Part shown: piece by piece, positions 45,638 to 54,407 of the stretch | Layout: every line of letters starts with the position of its first letter | Position numbering within the stretch: the first letter of the stretch is position 1 | NCBI GenBank assembly: GCA_004554245.1 | Contig: SFND01000001.1 | Span: 62,001 to 126,000, forward strand | Source: Oribacterium sp. | GTDB lineage: Bacteria; Bacillota_A; Clostridia; Lachnospirales; Lachnospiraceae | Length of the DNA stretch: 64,000 nt | Direction of reading: 5' to 3' | Notes under the pieces: generated by a model | The model's input: the letters and a program-made list of their open reading frames with translations, nothing else | Told to the model about the DNA's origin: nothing | Databases searched by the model: none | Translations under genes and position numbers: made by a program

Positions 45638-46822
45638 ATGAATATGAAGGCGAAAATGCGTGTCCTGGGACTCACCCTGGCGATCGGATGTGCGGCGTTT
45701 GCGACACCGAGCTTTGCAGGCTGGGGCCAGAAGGATGGCAAGTACTACTACGTGGACGATTCCACGAATAAGTATATCTACAGCAAGTGGATCCATACCT
45801 CTTCCGGCTACTACTATATCGGCAGTGACGGATATATGGTGACGGGCTGGAAGAAGATCAACGGGAACTGGCACTACTTCCGCTCGAACGGTCTCATGGT
45901 GACCGGCTGGCGCCAGATCGATAACAAGTGGTACTACATGAAGACGGATGGTGTGATGCAGACGGGCTGGCTGAAGCTGACCGAGAACGGGACGACCCGC
46001 TGGTACTATCTGAAGGGCGATGGCTCGATGGCGACCGGCTGGCGTCAGATCAGCGATAAGTGGTACTATTTCCAGCCGGGTGACGGCACCCTGCTGATGG
46101 ATACCTGGGCGAAGATCGATAACAGCTGGTATCGTTTCGAGTCGAACGGCGTGATGCAGACGGGCTGGTACGCACAGGAGGGAAGCTACTACTACCTGAA
46201 CGCGAAGGGCGTGATGCAGACCGGATGGAAGACCGATACCTCGGGACACAAGTACTATCTGGATACTTCAAGCGGAAAGATGGCCCAGGGCTGGAAGCAG
46301 ATCGAGGGCGAGTGGTACTACTTCGGCGAGAATGGCAAGATGATTGAAGGCTGGCTCGAGTCGAAGGGTGCGTACTACTACTTAAACAACGGTAAGATGA
46401 TTGCAGGAAAGACCGTGACCATCGGCGGCACAGACTACAGCTTCGATGCGAACGGCGCCTGCACCTCGGCGATCGGCGGTGTTTCTGTAACCCACGCAGG
46501 TGGCAGCACCAGCAGTACCGGCAGCACCACCACGAGCACCTCTGGCAGCAACGCTGTGACCGCAGCGACACCAGGCGGCAGTAGCTCGACGGTGACGACA
46601 CCGGGCAGCACCGGAAGCTCGAACATCACGACGAGTGAGCCGGGGACGAGCACGACGGCCGGTCCGGGCGGCGTATCACAGTATGAAACGACGCAGGCGG
46701 CGGGACCGGGCTCTGTGAGCGGAAGCAGCAATGTGACGACGTCCTCACCGGTGAGCACGACGACCAGTTCCTCCGGCGCGATCGAGGAACTGAAGGTCGG
46801 CAGCCTGACGGGACCGATGTAA
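45638..46822 (+). CDS. secreted choline-binding-repeat protein
   Basis: A 394-residue exported protein. A signal peptide (about residues 1-28, ending PSFAG) is followed by roughly eleven tandem 20-residue choline-binding repeats (GWKKINGNWHYFRSNGLMVT, GWRQIDNKWYYMKTDGVMQT and variants) to about residue 265, each with the Trp and Tyr/Tyr that form choline pockets. A Ser/Thr/Gly-rich tail ends it, with no catalytic domain. GGAGGG lies seven bases before the ATG. It directly follows the choline kinase/cytidylyltransferase gene, which supports phosphocholine on the cell surface as its ligand. Confidence 0.88.
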   Translation: MNMKAKMRVLGLTLAIGCAAFATPSFAGWGQKDGKYYYVDDSTNKYIYSKWIHTSSGYYYIGSDGYMVTGWKKINGNWHYFRSNGLMVTGWRQIDNKWYYMKTDGVMQTGWLKLTENGTTRWYYLKGDGSMATGWRQISDKWYYFQPGDGTLLMDTWAKIDNSWYRFESNGVMQTGWYAQEGSYYYLNAKGVMQTGWKTDTSGHKYYLDTSSGKMAQGWKQIEGEWYYFGENGKMIEGWLESKGAYYYLNNGKMIAGKTVTIGGTDYSFDANGACTSAIGGVSVTHAGGSTSSTGSTTTSTSGSNAVTAATPGGSSSTVTTPGSTGSSNITTSEPGTSTTAGPGGVSQYETTQAAGPGSVSGSSNVTTSSPVSTTTSSSGAIEELKVGSLTGPM

Positions 46823-46874
46823 AAATCAAAATAACAAATCGGAAAAGTACATAATCGAAGCAGACATAAACACT

Positions 46875-46902
46875 CAGCCAGAACCCTTCGGGGCTCTGGC
46901 TG
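46875..46902 (+). terminator. hairpin after the choline-binding protein gene
   Basis: CAGCCAGA-A-CCC pairs with GGG-C-TCTGGCTG around a TTCG tetraloop. No U-tract follows, so termination may be partial. Confidence 0.55.
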
Positions 46903-47040
46903 AACTGCTGTCAGACGGTGGCAAACGGTATAATTTGCTTCGCGATGATGCCGCAGGCTGTAGCATTGTCCGCTGAGATAGAGTATTATAGCTTTGTTTT
47001 TAAGACGCAGTCATCAGATGAAGCAGAGAGGGGGATCGCG

Positions 47041-48957
47041 ATGATCGAAGATTATACGAAGGCCTGGCACATGGGGGAGAGTCAGTACCGCCGAGATATC
47101 ACATTCGGACGCTATCCATATCTTACGGCGCTCGATGATATCGTGAAGCCGGAAAGCATACTTGCAGAGAATCATATCGGACTGGTCGAGATTCCGATCG
47201 CCGACATCGCCGGCACGAAGACGCATGGCCGGCAGGAGGCCTTCGCCAGCAATTTCATGCCGCTGCTGCCGCCGAAGACCGAGTTTTCGATGAAGTGGTC
47301 GGCACTCTATGATTCTGCTGTTCAGGAGGGCATCCGGGACGCGATCCTCGTGTATGAGTACATGGGGCGCTTCTATGTGCAGGAGGGCAACAAGCGCGTA
47401 TCGGTTTCGCGCTTTACCGGCATGGTATCCATCCTCGCGGACGTCATCCGACTGCTACCACAGCATACCGATGACAAGACGAACCGCATCTACTTCGAGT
47501 TCGTCGATTTCTTTAAGGTGAGCGGCATCTATGGTATCTGCTTTTCGGAAGAGGGGTCCTATCAGAAGCTCTGTCAGGTCCTCGGACTGTCCATGGAGAA
47601 GCCATGGACGTCGGAGGTGCGAAATGATGTAAAGGCAGATTTCTTCCGCTTTGCGGAGCGCTTTCTTCGAAAGGGCGGCGGACATCTCGATATCACCCGT
47701 GGTGATGCCTTCCTCATCTATCTTCGCATCTATGGCGCGAAGAGCCTCGAGCATATCTCGACGCAGGAAATCGATGCGAACCTCGATAAGATCTGGCATG
47801 AATTCCTGAAGGAGCCGGAGGATATCCGGCTCGTGGAAACCCCGGATGTCCTCCAGAAGGACAGCTCCTTCTTTAAGCGCCTGATGCAGCAGAGCGCGGA
47901 CCGGAAGCTGACGGTGGCCTTTATCTATGAGAAGAATCCGGAGACCTCCAGCTGGGCGTACCAGCATGAGCTCGGACGGAACTACATCGCCGGACGCTTC
48001 GGCACGCAGCTTGAGACCCTGACTTGGGCGGACTGCGATACGCCGGCACGCGTGAGTGCTGCGATCGATGAGGCAGCAGCTGCCGGCGCACAGGTGATTT
48101 TTACGACGACGGGCATGATGGTGGAGGCTTCGGTACAGGCGAAGGTCTGCTTCCCGAAAATCCATATCCTGAACTGCTCAGTAAACAGCAGCTATAATTC
48201 GATCCGGACCTACTATGGCCGTATGTATGAGGCGAAGTTCCTGATGGGCGCGCTCGCGGCCTCGGTGACGGACGGTGACGAGATCGGCTACGCGGAGCTC
48301 TGCCCGCTGTATGGCACGCTTTCCAACGTCAATGCCTTCGCCATCGGTGCACAGATGATCAATCCATATGCCCGGATCCATCTCGAGTGGTCGGCACTCC
48401 GGGATCATGACTGGAAGAAGTCGCTGCTCAGTCAGGGCATCCGGACGATCTCCGGACCGGAACTGACACCGGCGAAGAAGCTGTCGCGAGAGTTCGGCGT
48501 CTATCGGATAGCAGAGGACGGTGCGGTATCCAACATTGCCACGCCGATCTTCGACTGGGGACGCTTCTATGAGATCATCCTCCGCTCGATTCTGGAAGGC
48601 TCCTGGGACAACAGCCGACTTACGAAGTCACATGAGGCACTGAATTTCTGGTTCGGTATGGAATCCGGGGTCATCGATGTGATTCTTTCCGGGCAGCTCC
48701 ACTATGCCTCCCGGAAGATGCTGACGGCGCTTCGCGAGGGTGTTCTATCCGGACGAATCCATCCGTTTGACGGAGAAATCCACAGTCAGGAGGGCCTCAT
48801 AAAGGACGCGCAGGCACCACGGCTCTCCAGCGAAGAGATCGTGAATATGCATTGGCTCAATGATAACATCATCGGTGAGATTCCGAAGCTCGAGGCCTTT
48901 AATCAGCGGGCACAGGAGCTGATCCGTATCAGCGGATTTCTGAAAGGTTCATTATGA
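47041..48957 (+). CDS. cytoplasmic BMP-family (PnrA/Med-like) ligand-binding protein with ParB-like N-terminus
   Basis: A 638-residue protein without signal peptide. Residues about 45-125 look like a ParB/Srx-type domain (LVEIPIADIAGTKTHGRQEAF ... QEGNKRVSVSRF). Residues about 310-560 are a BMP-type periplasmic-binding fold (KLTVAFIYEKNPETSSWAYQHELGR, IFTTTGMMVEASVQAKVCFP, SIRTYYGRMYEAKFLMGALAA), which in transporters binds nucleosides. GAGAGGGGG before ATG 47041 decides the start; an in-frame GTG at 46918 is not needed. TATAAT at 46929 may be the -10. Likely an intracellular sensor or regulator; function unknown. Overlaps the phosphoesterase by four bases. Confidence 0.7.
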   Translation: MIEDYTKAWHMGESQYRRDITFGRYPYLTALDDIVKPESILAENHIGLVEIPIADIAGTKTHGRQEAFASNFMPLLPPKTEFSMKWSALYDSAVQEGIRDAILVYEYMGRFYVQEGNKRVSVSRFTGMVSILADVIRLLPQHTDDKTNRIYFEFVDFFKVSGIYGICFSEEGSYQKLCQVLGLSMEKPWTSEVRNDVKADFFRFAERFLRKGGGHLDITRGDAFLIYLRIYGAKSLEHISTQEIDANLDKIWHEFLKEPEDIRLVETPDVLQKDSSFFKRLMQQSADRKLTVAFIYEKNPETSSWAYQHELGRNYIAGRFGTQLETLTWADCDTPARVSAAIDEAAAAGAQVIFTTTGMMVEASVQAKVCFPKIHILNCSVNSSYNSIRTYYGRMYEAKFLMGALAASVTDGDEIGYAELCPLYGTLSNVNAFAIGAQMINPYARIHLEWSALRDHDWKKSLLSQGIRTISGPELTPAKKLSREFGVYRIAEDGAVSNIATPIFDWGRFYEIILRSILEGSWDNSRLTKSHEALNFWFGMESGVIDVILSGQLHYASRKMLTALREGVLSGRIHPFDGEIHSQEGLIKDAQAPRLSSEEIVNMHWLNDNIIGEIPKLEAFNQRAQELIRISGFLKGSL

Positions 48958-49649
48958 AGGTATTACTGATTGCAGACGAAGAGGATAAGAAGCTCTATGA
49001 TTATTACGATCCGGCCGAGCTCAGGGATGTCGACCTCATCGTGTCTGCCGGCGATTTGAATCCGCATTACCTCGAATTTCTGGTGACGGCTGGACATGCA
49101 CCGCTGCTTTATGTGCATGGAAATCATGACAACTGTTATGATACGATGCCGCCGCTCGGCTGTGACTGCGTGGACGATCGCATCTATGATTTTCGCGGAC
49201 TTCGCATCCTGGGCCTCGGCGGCTCGATGCGGTATAAAGAAGGAAACTATATGTATACGGAGCGTGAGATGGAGAAGCGGATCGACCGGCTTCGCTCGGC
49301 CATCGCACTGCGAAACGGCTTCGATATCGTGGTAACACATGCGCCGGCGCAGGGCTACGGCGATATGGACGACCTGCCGCATCAGGGCTTCCGCTGCTTA
49401 AACGAGCTGCTCGAACGCTACCATCCGAAATACATGATTCATGGTCATGTACATCCGTGCTACGGCGGTGATTTTCAGCGCGTACGGACGCATCCGAGCG
49501 GGACGACGATCATCAACTGCTACGGGAAGTATGTGCTGGATCTGAAGAGCGGCGATGATTATCCGGAGGAAGGAAAGACGGGATCCCTCCTGTATGATCT
49601 TTATAAGAATGTTTCCAGGTCCCGGAGTCACAATGTTTATCACGGATAA
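48954..49649 (+). CDS. calcineurin-like metallophosphoesterase
   Basis: A 231-residue phosphoesterase of the YfcE/MPP type. The metal-binding motifs are in order: VSAGDLNPHYL, VHGNHDNCYDT, VVTHAPAQGYGDMDD and MIHGHVHPCYG. The first motif normally DxH is altered (LLIADEED), as in several members of this subfamily. Translationally coupled (ATGA overlap) to the BMP/ParB-like gene, so both may act on the same nucleotide or nucleoside signal; that is inference. Confidence 0.85.
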   Translation: MKVLLIADEEDKKLYDYYDPAELRDVDLIVSAGDLNPHYLEFLVTAGHAPLLYVHGNHDNCYDTMPPLGCDCVDDRIYDFRGLRILGLGGSMRYKEGNYMYTEREMEKRIDRLRSAIALRNGFDIVVTHAPAQGYGDMDDLPHQGFRCLNELLERYHPKYMIHGHVHPCYGGDFQRVRTHPSGTTIINCYGKYVLDLKSGDDYPEEGKTGSLLYDLYKNVSRSRSHNVYHG

Positions 49650-49741
49650 ATATATGCTGCGCGCGTCGTATCGACCACGGATCGGTATGTGCGTTGGTCC
49701 GTCGGCGAAAGAATGCACGAAAGCGTGCACAGGAGAAAGAA

Positions 49742-50419
49742 ATGATGATTACGAATGACTGGCTGAAGCCGCTGGAGGCGGAATTCAGCAAGCCGTACTA
49801 TGAACAGCTGTACCATACCGTCGATCAGGAATATAAAACGCAGACGATCTATCCGGCGGCAGAGGATATTTTCAATGCTTTTTCCTTCACTCCGCTGGAA
49901 AAGGTGAAGGTGGTGATCCTCGGACAGGATCCGTACCACGAGCCGGGACAGGCCCATGGGCTCTGCTTTTCGGTGAAGCCGGAGGTGGCCATCCCGCCAT
50001 CCCTCGTGAACATCTATAAGGAGCTGCATGACGACCTCGGCTGCACGATCCCGGATAACGGGTATCTTAAAAAGTGGGCGGATCAGGGTGTGCTGATGCT
50101 GAACACCGTGCTGACCGTGCGGGCACATCAGGCGAACAGCCATCACGGCATCGGCTGGGAGGCGTTCACTGATGCGGCGATCCGGGTACTGGATCAGATC
50201 GACCGCCCGATGGTGTTTATCCTCTGGGGCCGTCCGGCTCAGATGAAGGAGGCGATGCTGCGGAATCCGAAGCATCTGATTCTGAAGTCGCCGCACCCGA
50301 GTCCGCTGAGCGCTTATCGTGGCTTCTTCGGCTCACGCCCGTTCTCGAAAACAAATCAGTACCTGGAGGCACACGGCCTCACGCCGATCGACTGGCAGAT
50401 CGAAAATCGACAGGCATAA
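49742..50419 (+). CDS. ung: uracil-DNA glycosylase, family 1
   Basis: Removes uracil from DNA in base-excision repair. A 225-residue enzyme with the water-activating motif GQDPYHEPGQAHGLCFSV, the ALLLN-like region LMLNTVLTVRAHQANSH, and the minor-groove loop HPSPLSAYRGFFGSRPFS. AGGAG at 49731-49735 sits six bases before ATG 49742; the extension to 49694 is not supported. A small hairpin (TGCACG-AAAG-CGTGCA) ends just before the ribosome site. Confidence 0.95.
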   Translation: MMITNDWLKPLEAEFSKPYYEQLYHTVDQEYKTQTIYPAAEDIFNAFSFTPLEKVKVVILGQDPYHEPGQAHGLCFSVKPEVAIPPSLVNIYKELHDDLGCTIPDNGYLKKWADQGVLMLNTVLTVRAHQANSHHGIGWEAFTDAAIRVLDQIDRPMVFILWGRPAQMKEAMLRNPKHLILKSPHPSPLSAYRGFFGSRPFSKTNQYLEAHGLTPIDWQIENRQA

Positions 50420-50440
50420 GCAATATGTGGAGGAAATAGA

Positions 50441-51283
50441 ATGAGTTTTGTTGAAACCTTAAAAATTATCGTATTCGGACTCGTGGAGGGCTTCACCGAG
50501 TGGCTTCCGATCTCCAGTACAGGACACATGATTCTCGTCAATGAGCTGATCCGGCTGAACCAGCCGGATGAGTACTATAAGGTCTTCGAGGTCGTGATCC
50601 AGCTGGGCGCGATCCTCGCGGTCATCACCACCTTCTTCCGTCAGCTCTGGCCGTTTGCACGTCGTCGCTCGAATGGACGCGTCGGCCTCGTGCCATCCCG
50701 CGTTGATCTCTGGATCAAGATCATCGTCGCCTGCATCCCGGCGGCCGTCATCGGTATCCTCTTCGATGACCTCCTGGACAAGTATCTCTATAACGGCTTC
50801 GTCGTGGCGCTGATGCTGATCCTGTATGGCGTGTTCTTCATTCTGATCGAGAAGCGGAACGAAACGGTCGATTTTCACATCAATCGTCTGCAGGATCTGG
50901 ATATGCGCACCGCGATCTATATCGGTCTCTTCCAGTGCCTCGCACTGATTCCGGGTACCTCCCGTTCCGGCGCGACGATCCTCGGGGCGATGCTGATCGG
51001 CGTCGCACGTACACCGGCTGCAGAGTTTTCCTTCTTCCTGTCGGTACCGGTCATGTTCGGTGCGAGCTTCCTGAAGCTCATCAAGTTCGGCTTCGCCTTC
51101 ACCGGCCCGCAGCTCTTCTATCTGATCCTCGGTATGGTCATCGCCTATATCGTGAGCGTATACTGCATCAACTTCCTGATGCGCTACATCCGGAAGAACA
51201 GCTTCGCCATCTTCGGATACTATCGTATCGGCCTCGGCATCATCGTCCTGATCTGGTTCGCGATTTCGGCACTGCTTCACTGA
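50441..51283 (+). CDS. uppP: undecaprenyl-diphosphatase UppP (BacA)
   Basis: Recycles undecaprenyl diphosphate to the monophosphate carrier used for peptidoglycan and surface glycans; overproduction gives bacitracin resistance. A 280-residue protein with about eight membrane helices. The motifs GLVEGFTEWLPISSTGHMILV and PGTSRSGATILGAMLIGV hold the catalytic Glu, Ser, His and Arg. GGAGGAAA precedes the ATG. Follows ung by 21 nt. Functionally linked to both polysaccharide loci in the window. Confidence 0.95.
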   Translation: MSFVETLKIIVFGLVEGFTEWLPISSTGHMILVNELIRLNQPDEYYKVFEVVIQLGAILAVITTFFRQLWPFARRRSNGRVGLVPSRVDLWIKIIVACIPAAVIGILFDDLLDKYLYNGFVVALMLILYGVFFILIEKRNETVDFHINRLQDLDMRTAIYIGLFQCLALIPGTSRSGATILGAMLIGVARTPAAEFSFFLSVPVMFGASFLKLIKFGFAFTGPQLFYLILGMVIAYIVSVYCINFLMRYIRKNSFAIFGYYRIGLGIIVLIWFAISALLH

Positions 51284-51344
51284 TATGGACGGATCTGCGC
51301 GATAAACGTAAGAAATATGTAAGAGCTATGTTCGTGTTTCGTTG

Positions 51345-51373
51345 TTGCATGCCTCTTTTTTTTCGCGTAGACT
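51345..51373 (+). promoter_or_regulatory. promoter of the amidase gene
   Basis: TTGCAT (51345-51350), 17 bases and TAGACT (51368-51373). Predicted start near 51380, leaving a leader of about 155 nt. Confidence 0.45.
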
Positions 51374-51425
51374 TCTAGTGTAGAAAGAAAACGAGCATAG
51401 AGATGTCCGGCAGCGATGGATACAG

Positions 51426-51516
51426 TCGCCCATCCGCAGGGTGGGTGCGGCTGAGGGGCGTGCTGGGCAGGGCATCGTATAGATGATCCGCGCCCTGTGC
51501 CATGATGTATACGATG
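51426..51516 (+). promoter_or_regulatory. structured leader of the amidase gene
   Basis: The leader holds CCGCA/TGCGG (near 51434-51450), a perfect 9-bp repeat CATCGTATA (51473-51481) with TATACGATG (51508-51516), and a competing CAGGGC (51467-51472) with GCCCTG (51492-51497). The two long pairings cross each other, so they are mutually exclusive or form a pseudoknot. It does not match the c-di-AMP (ydaO) or c-di-GMP riboswitch consensus I know. Confidence 0.5.
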
Positions 51517-51535
51517 GAGTGAAAGAGAGAAGAAC

Positions 51536-52372
51536 ATGAAGAAATTAAGCGTTTTGATCACGGCAGCTGTTCTTTCCGTATGTATGTGCATGAGCTCGCT
51601 CGCAAGCACAGAAATCGGACTGAATCTGGACTGGAAGTATGCCGGTAATTCGAAGATCAACACCGGAAAGGCCGTCCTCTATACCACAGATGTCGCCGAG
51701 AGTGCACGAAAGGGCATTACCGTGGCGGTCAATGCAGGCCACGGTACGAAGGGCGGCGGATCGGTACGGACCCTGTGTCATCCGGATGGATCGAAAAAGG
51801 TAACCGGCGGTTCGACGGCCGCCGGCAGCACGACTGCGACGGCCGTTTCCGGCGGCATGACCTTCGCCGATGGTACGGCGGAGCCGGTGGCGACCCTGAT
51901 GGTCGCCGAGAGTCTGAAGCAGAAGCTGCTGGCGGATGGCTACGATGTGCTCATGATTCGTGATGATAAGGATGTACAGCTCGATAATATCGCACGTACG
52001 GTCATCGCAAACAATAAGGCGGACTGCCATATCGCGATCCACTTCGATTCCACGAAGTCAAACAAGGGCGTCTTTTTCATGAGCACACCGGATGCACTGA
52101 AGTCGATGGAGCCGGTGGCGAGCTACTGGCAGAAGCATGAGAAGCTTGGTGAGAGCCTCATCGCAGGACTCAAGGCATCGGGTATGAAGGTGTTCTCGAG
52201 TGGCAGCATGGACATGGATCTGACCCAGACCGCCTACTCGACGGTACCGTCAGTGGATATCGAGGTCGGGGATAAGGCCAGTGACCACAGCCAGGCGGCC
52301 TGCGACAAGATCGCAGCCGGACTGCTGGATGGCATCAACATTTATTATGGTTTTACAGCTGCACAGGGCTGA
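51536..52372 (+). CDS. secreted N-acetylmuramoyl-L-alanine amidase (amidase-3 family)
   Basis: A zinc enzyme that cuts between MurNAc and L-Ala in peptidoglycan. 278 residues: signal peptide (about 1-24, ending SSLAS), then AVNAGHGTKGG with the first zinc His, a Gly/Thr/Ala-rich insert (GGSTAAGSTTATAVSGG), PVATLMVAESLKQKL with the Glu position apparently carried by AEPVA, IAIHFDS with a zinc His, and VPSVDIEVGD with the catalytic Glu. No wall-binding domain is present. The leader is structured and a good terminator follows. Confidence 0.87.
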   Translation: MKKLSVLITAAVLSVCMCMSSLASTEIGLNLDWKYAGNSKINTGKAVLYTTDVAESARKGITVAVNAGHGTKGGGSVRTLCHPDGSKKVTGGSTAAGSTTATAVSGGMTFADGTAEPVATLMVAESLKQKLLADGYDVLMIRDDKDVQLDNIARTVIANNKADCHIAIHFDSTKSNKGVFFMSTPDALKSMEPVASYWQKHEKLGESLIAGLKASGMKVFSSGSMDMDLTQTAYSTVPSVDIEVGDKASDHSQAACDKIAAGLLDGINIYYGFTAAQG

Positions 52373-52385
52373 GCACTGTGCGGGC

Positions 52386-52418
52386 AGAGGTGGAGGATGT
52401 CCCTCCGCCTCTTTTTTG
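52386..52418 (+). terminator. intrinsic terminator after the amidase
   Basis: AGAGG-T-GGAGG pairs with CCTCC-G-CCTCT around ATGTC, followed by TTTTTT. Confidence 0.9.
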
Positions 52419-52444
52419 TATCTGCGAAGGAACTTTACGAACGG

Positions 52445-52473
52445 TTTACACGAAATTTGCGGTCTGTTATAAT
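52445..52473 (+). promoter_or_regulatory. promoter of the Na/Pi symporter gene
   Basis: TTTACA (52445-52450), 17 bases and a consensus TATAAT (52468-52473). Predicted start near 52480. Confidence 0.65.
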
Positions 52474-52536
52474 CCGACTTGGCAGGGGTTGCTGCCTGGC
52501 GTTCGATTTTACATCGACATTTATCTAGAGGTGATT

Positions 52537-54231
52537 ATGACAGTAGATCATGTGGCGAGTCTGTTCCGTCTTCTAGGCGGACTAGGTATGTTCCTGTATG
52601 GTATGTCGGTCATGAGTGACGGCATGCAGAAGGCGGCAGGTAACCGGATCTCGGGATTCCTGGACATCGTGACGAAGAACCGCTTTATGGCGGTGGTGCT
52701 CGGTGCGGCGATCACGGCACTGGTGCAGTCGTCATCTGCGACGACGGTCATGGTCGTTGGCTTCGTAAATGCCGGCATCATGAATCTTTCACAGGCGGTC
52801 GGAATCATCATGGGTGCGAATATCGGTACGACGATCACGGCCTGGATGGTATCGCTGACACAGATTTCGAGCGATATGCTGACGGTGCTGAAGCCGGATT
52901 TCTTTGCACCGGTACTGATCGCCATCGGTGCGTTCCGTATCCTGTTTGGCAAGAAGGGCAGTGATGACCTGATCGGTAATTTCTGTATCGGTGTCGGCTT
53001 CATCTTCATCGGCCTCGAGTTCATGTCGGGTGCGGTATCCCCATATGCGGATTCACCGATCTTTTCCGATGCGTTCCGTGCGATCGGCGGAAATCCGATC
53101 CTGGGCATCCTGGTCGGTGCCGTCGTGACCGGTATCATCCAGTCCTCCGCTGCTTCGGTTTCTATCCTGCAGACCCTGGCGCTTGCAGGAGCGGTTCCGA
53201 GAGCCTCCGGCTTCTATATCACCCTCGGACAGAACATCGGTACCTGCGTGACGGCGGTGATTTCCGCGACGGGTACCAGCCGCACAGCGAAGCGGGCTGC
53301 CTGCATTCACCTGCTGTTTAACGTGGCGGGTGCTGTGATGTTCGGAGTACTGATTTTTGCAGCCTCCTTCGCAGTGCCGCAGTTCTTCAACGGCATGCTT
53401 ACGCCGGTGGAGATTTCGATCTTCCATACGATTTTTAATGTGTGCTGTACACTCGTGCTTTATCCGTTCGGTGATCTTCTTGTGAAGCTTTCCGGCGCAT
53501 TCGTTCCGGAGAAAACCGTCGCCGAAGGCGCACAGACCGCAGAGGATAAGGTGAACATCGAAGAGCAGCGTCTCCGCCGCCATCTCGATGAGCGTATCCT
53601 GGAGTCCCCGGCGATCGCCCTGGCGGCGACCCAAAGCGAGGTCGTCAACCTCGGCCGTGTCGTCGCGGTCAATATCAACGACGCCTGTGGTGCACTGGAG
53701 AGCGGAGACGAGAAGCTGATTCAGGATGTGCATGATCGGGAGAAGCTGATCGACCATATGACGGGACTTCTCACGAATTATCTCATCAAGATCGACCAGC
53801 TGTCCCTCAGCGAGCGTCAGAAGTTTGAGGTAACCCGGATGCTGAATACACTGACGGATATGGAGCGTGTCGGTGATCATGCAGAGAACATCGTCGAAAA
53901 GGCGAAATATATCTTCGACAACGGCGTGCACTTCACAGAAAAGGGTATCCAGGATCTTCAGAAGATCGGACAGCAGGCGCAGGCAAGCTTCAGCCTGTCC
54001 ATCAATGCACTCGAAGATAACAGCATCGATGAAGTCATCGATACGAAGCGCTCCGAGGATATCGTGGACAGGATGGAGCGTGAGATGCGTGAGCATCACA
54101 TGCAGCGTCTCAGCGAGGGCAAGTGCAGTACCTCCGCAGGTGTGGCCTTCCTCGATGTCATCGGTGACCTCGAGCGTATTTCGGACCACGCCGACAACAT
54201 CGCGGGCTATGTAAAATCTATGTTGCAGTAA
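52537..54231 (+). CDS. Na+/phosphate symporter NptA-like with C-terminal PhoU domain
   Basis: A 564-residue protein. The membrane half (about residues 1-310) has two inverted Na/Pi repeats with the paired motif ALVQSSSATTVMVVGFVNAG and GIIQSSAASVSILQTLALAG, where the QSS triplets bind sodium and phosphate. The C-terminal part (about 350-560) is a PhoU-like helical domain (TLTDMERVGDHAENIVEKA, DLERISDHADNIAGYV). Start ATG 52537 follows AGAGGTG; an upstream GTG is excluded. Imports phosphate or acts as a regulated exporter; homologues are of the YjbB type. Confidence 0.92.
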   Translation: MTVDHVASLFRLLGGLGMFLYGMSVMSDGMQKAAGNRISGFLDIVTKNRFMAVVLGAAITALVQSSSATTVMVVGFVNAGIMNLSQAVGIIMGANIGTTITAWMVSLTQISSDMLTVLKPDFFAPVLIAIGAFRILFGKKGSDDLIGNFCIGVGFIFIGLEFMSGAVSPYADSPIFSDAFRAIGGNPILGILVGAVVTGIIQSSAASVSILQTLALAGAVPRASGFYITLGQNIGTCVTAVISATGTSRTAKRAACIHLLFNVAGAVMFGVLIFAASFAVPQFFNGMLTPVEISIFHTIFNVCCTLVLYPFGDLLVKLSGAFVPEKTVAEGAQTAEDKVNIEEQRLRRHLDERILESPAIALAATQSEVVNLGRVVAVNINDACGALESGDEKLIQDVHDREKLIDHMTGLLTNYLIKIDQLSLSERQKFEVTRMLNTLTDMERVGDHAENIVEKAKYIFDNGVHFTEKGIQDLQKIGQQAQASFSLSINALEDNSIDEVIDTKRSEDIVDRMEREMREHHMQRLSEGKCSTSAGVAFLDVIGDLERISDHADNIAGYVKSMLQ

Positions 54232-54239
54232 TCTGCTCT

Positions 54240-54265
54240 GGCCGGTGCCCGTAGGGGCATCGGCC
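54240..54265 (+). terminator. hairpin after the Na/Pi symporter
   Basis: GGCCGGTGCCC pairs with GGGCATCGGCC around a short loop, followed by AATTTGTATATTTG. The U-tract is weak. Confidence 0.6.
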
Positions 54266-54280
54266 AATTTGTATATTTGC

Positions 54281-54296
54281 TGTGAAATTTTTCACA
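54281..54296. promoter_or_regulatory. dyad upstream of the gap promoter, putative operator
   Basis: TGTGAAA-TT-TTTCACA is a perfect inverted repeat with a two-base centre, ending 17 bases before the -35 box of gap. It resembles sites for dimeric regulators; whether it is a cre-like or other glycolytic control site cannot be told. Confidence 0.45.
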
Positions 54297-54313
54297 AAAT
54301 CACTGTTTTGTAC

Positions 54314-54342
54314 TTGCAAAAAGACATTTGATAGCATACAAT
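54314..54342 (+). promoter_or_regulatory. promoter of gap
   Basis: TTGCAA (54314-54319), 17 bases and TACAAT (54337-54342). Predicted start near 54349, leader about 60 nt. Confidence 0.65.
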
Positions 54343-54407
54343 AACAGATGCTAATGGAAATGTTTATGTAACCATTTATTTCATTAAAATATCAGGAGGA
54401 TATTATT

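Noticed and set aside
51284..51535. c-di-AMP (ydaO) riboswitch before the amidase
   Set aside because: The conserved ydaO core segments are missing, although the leader is structured.
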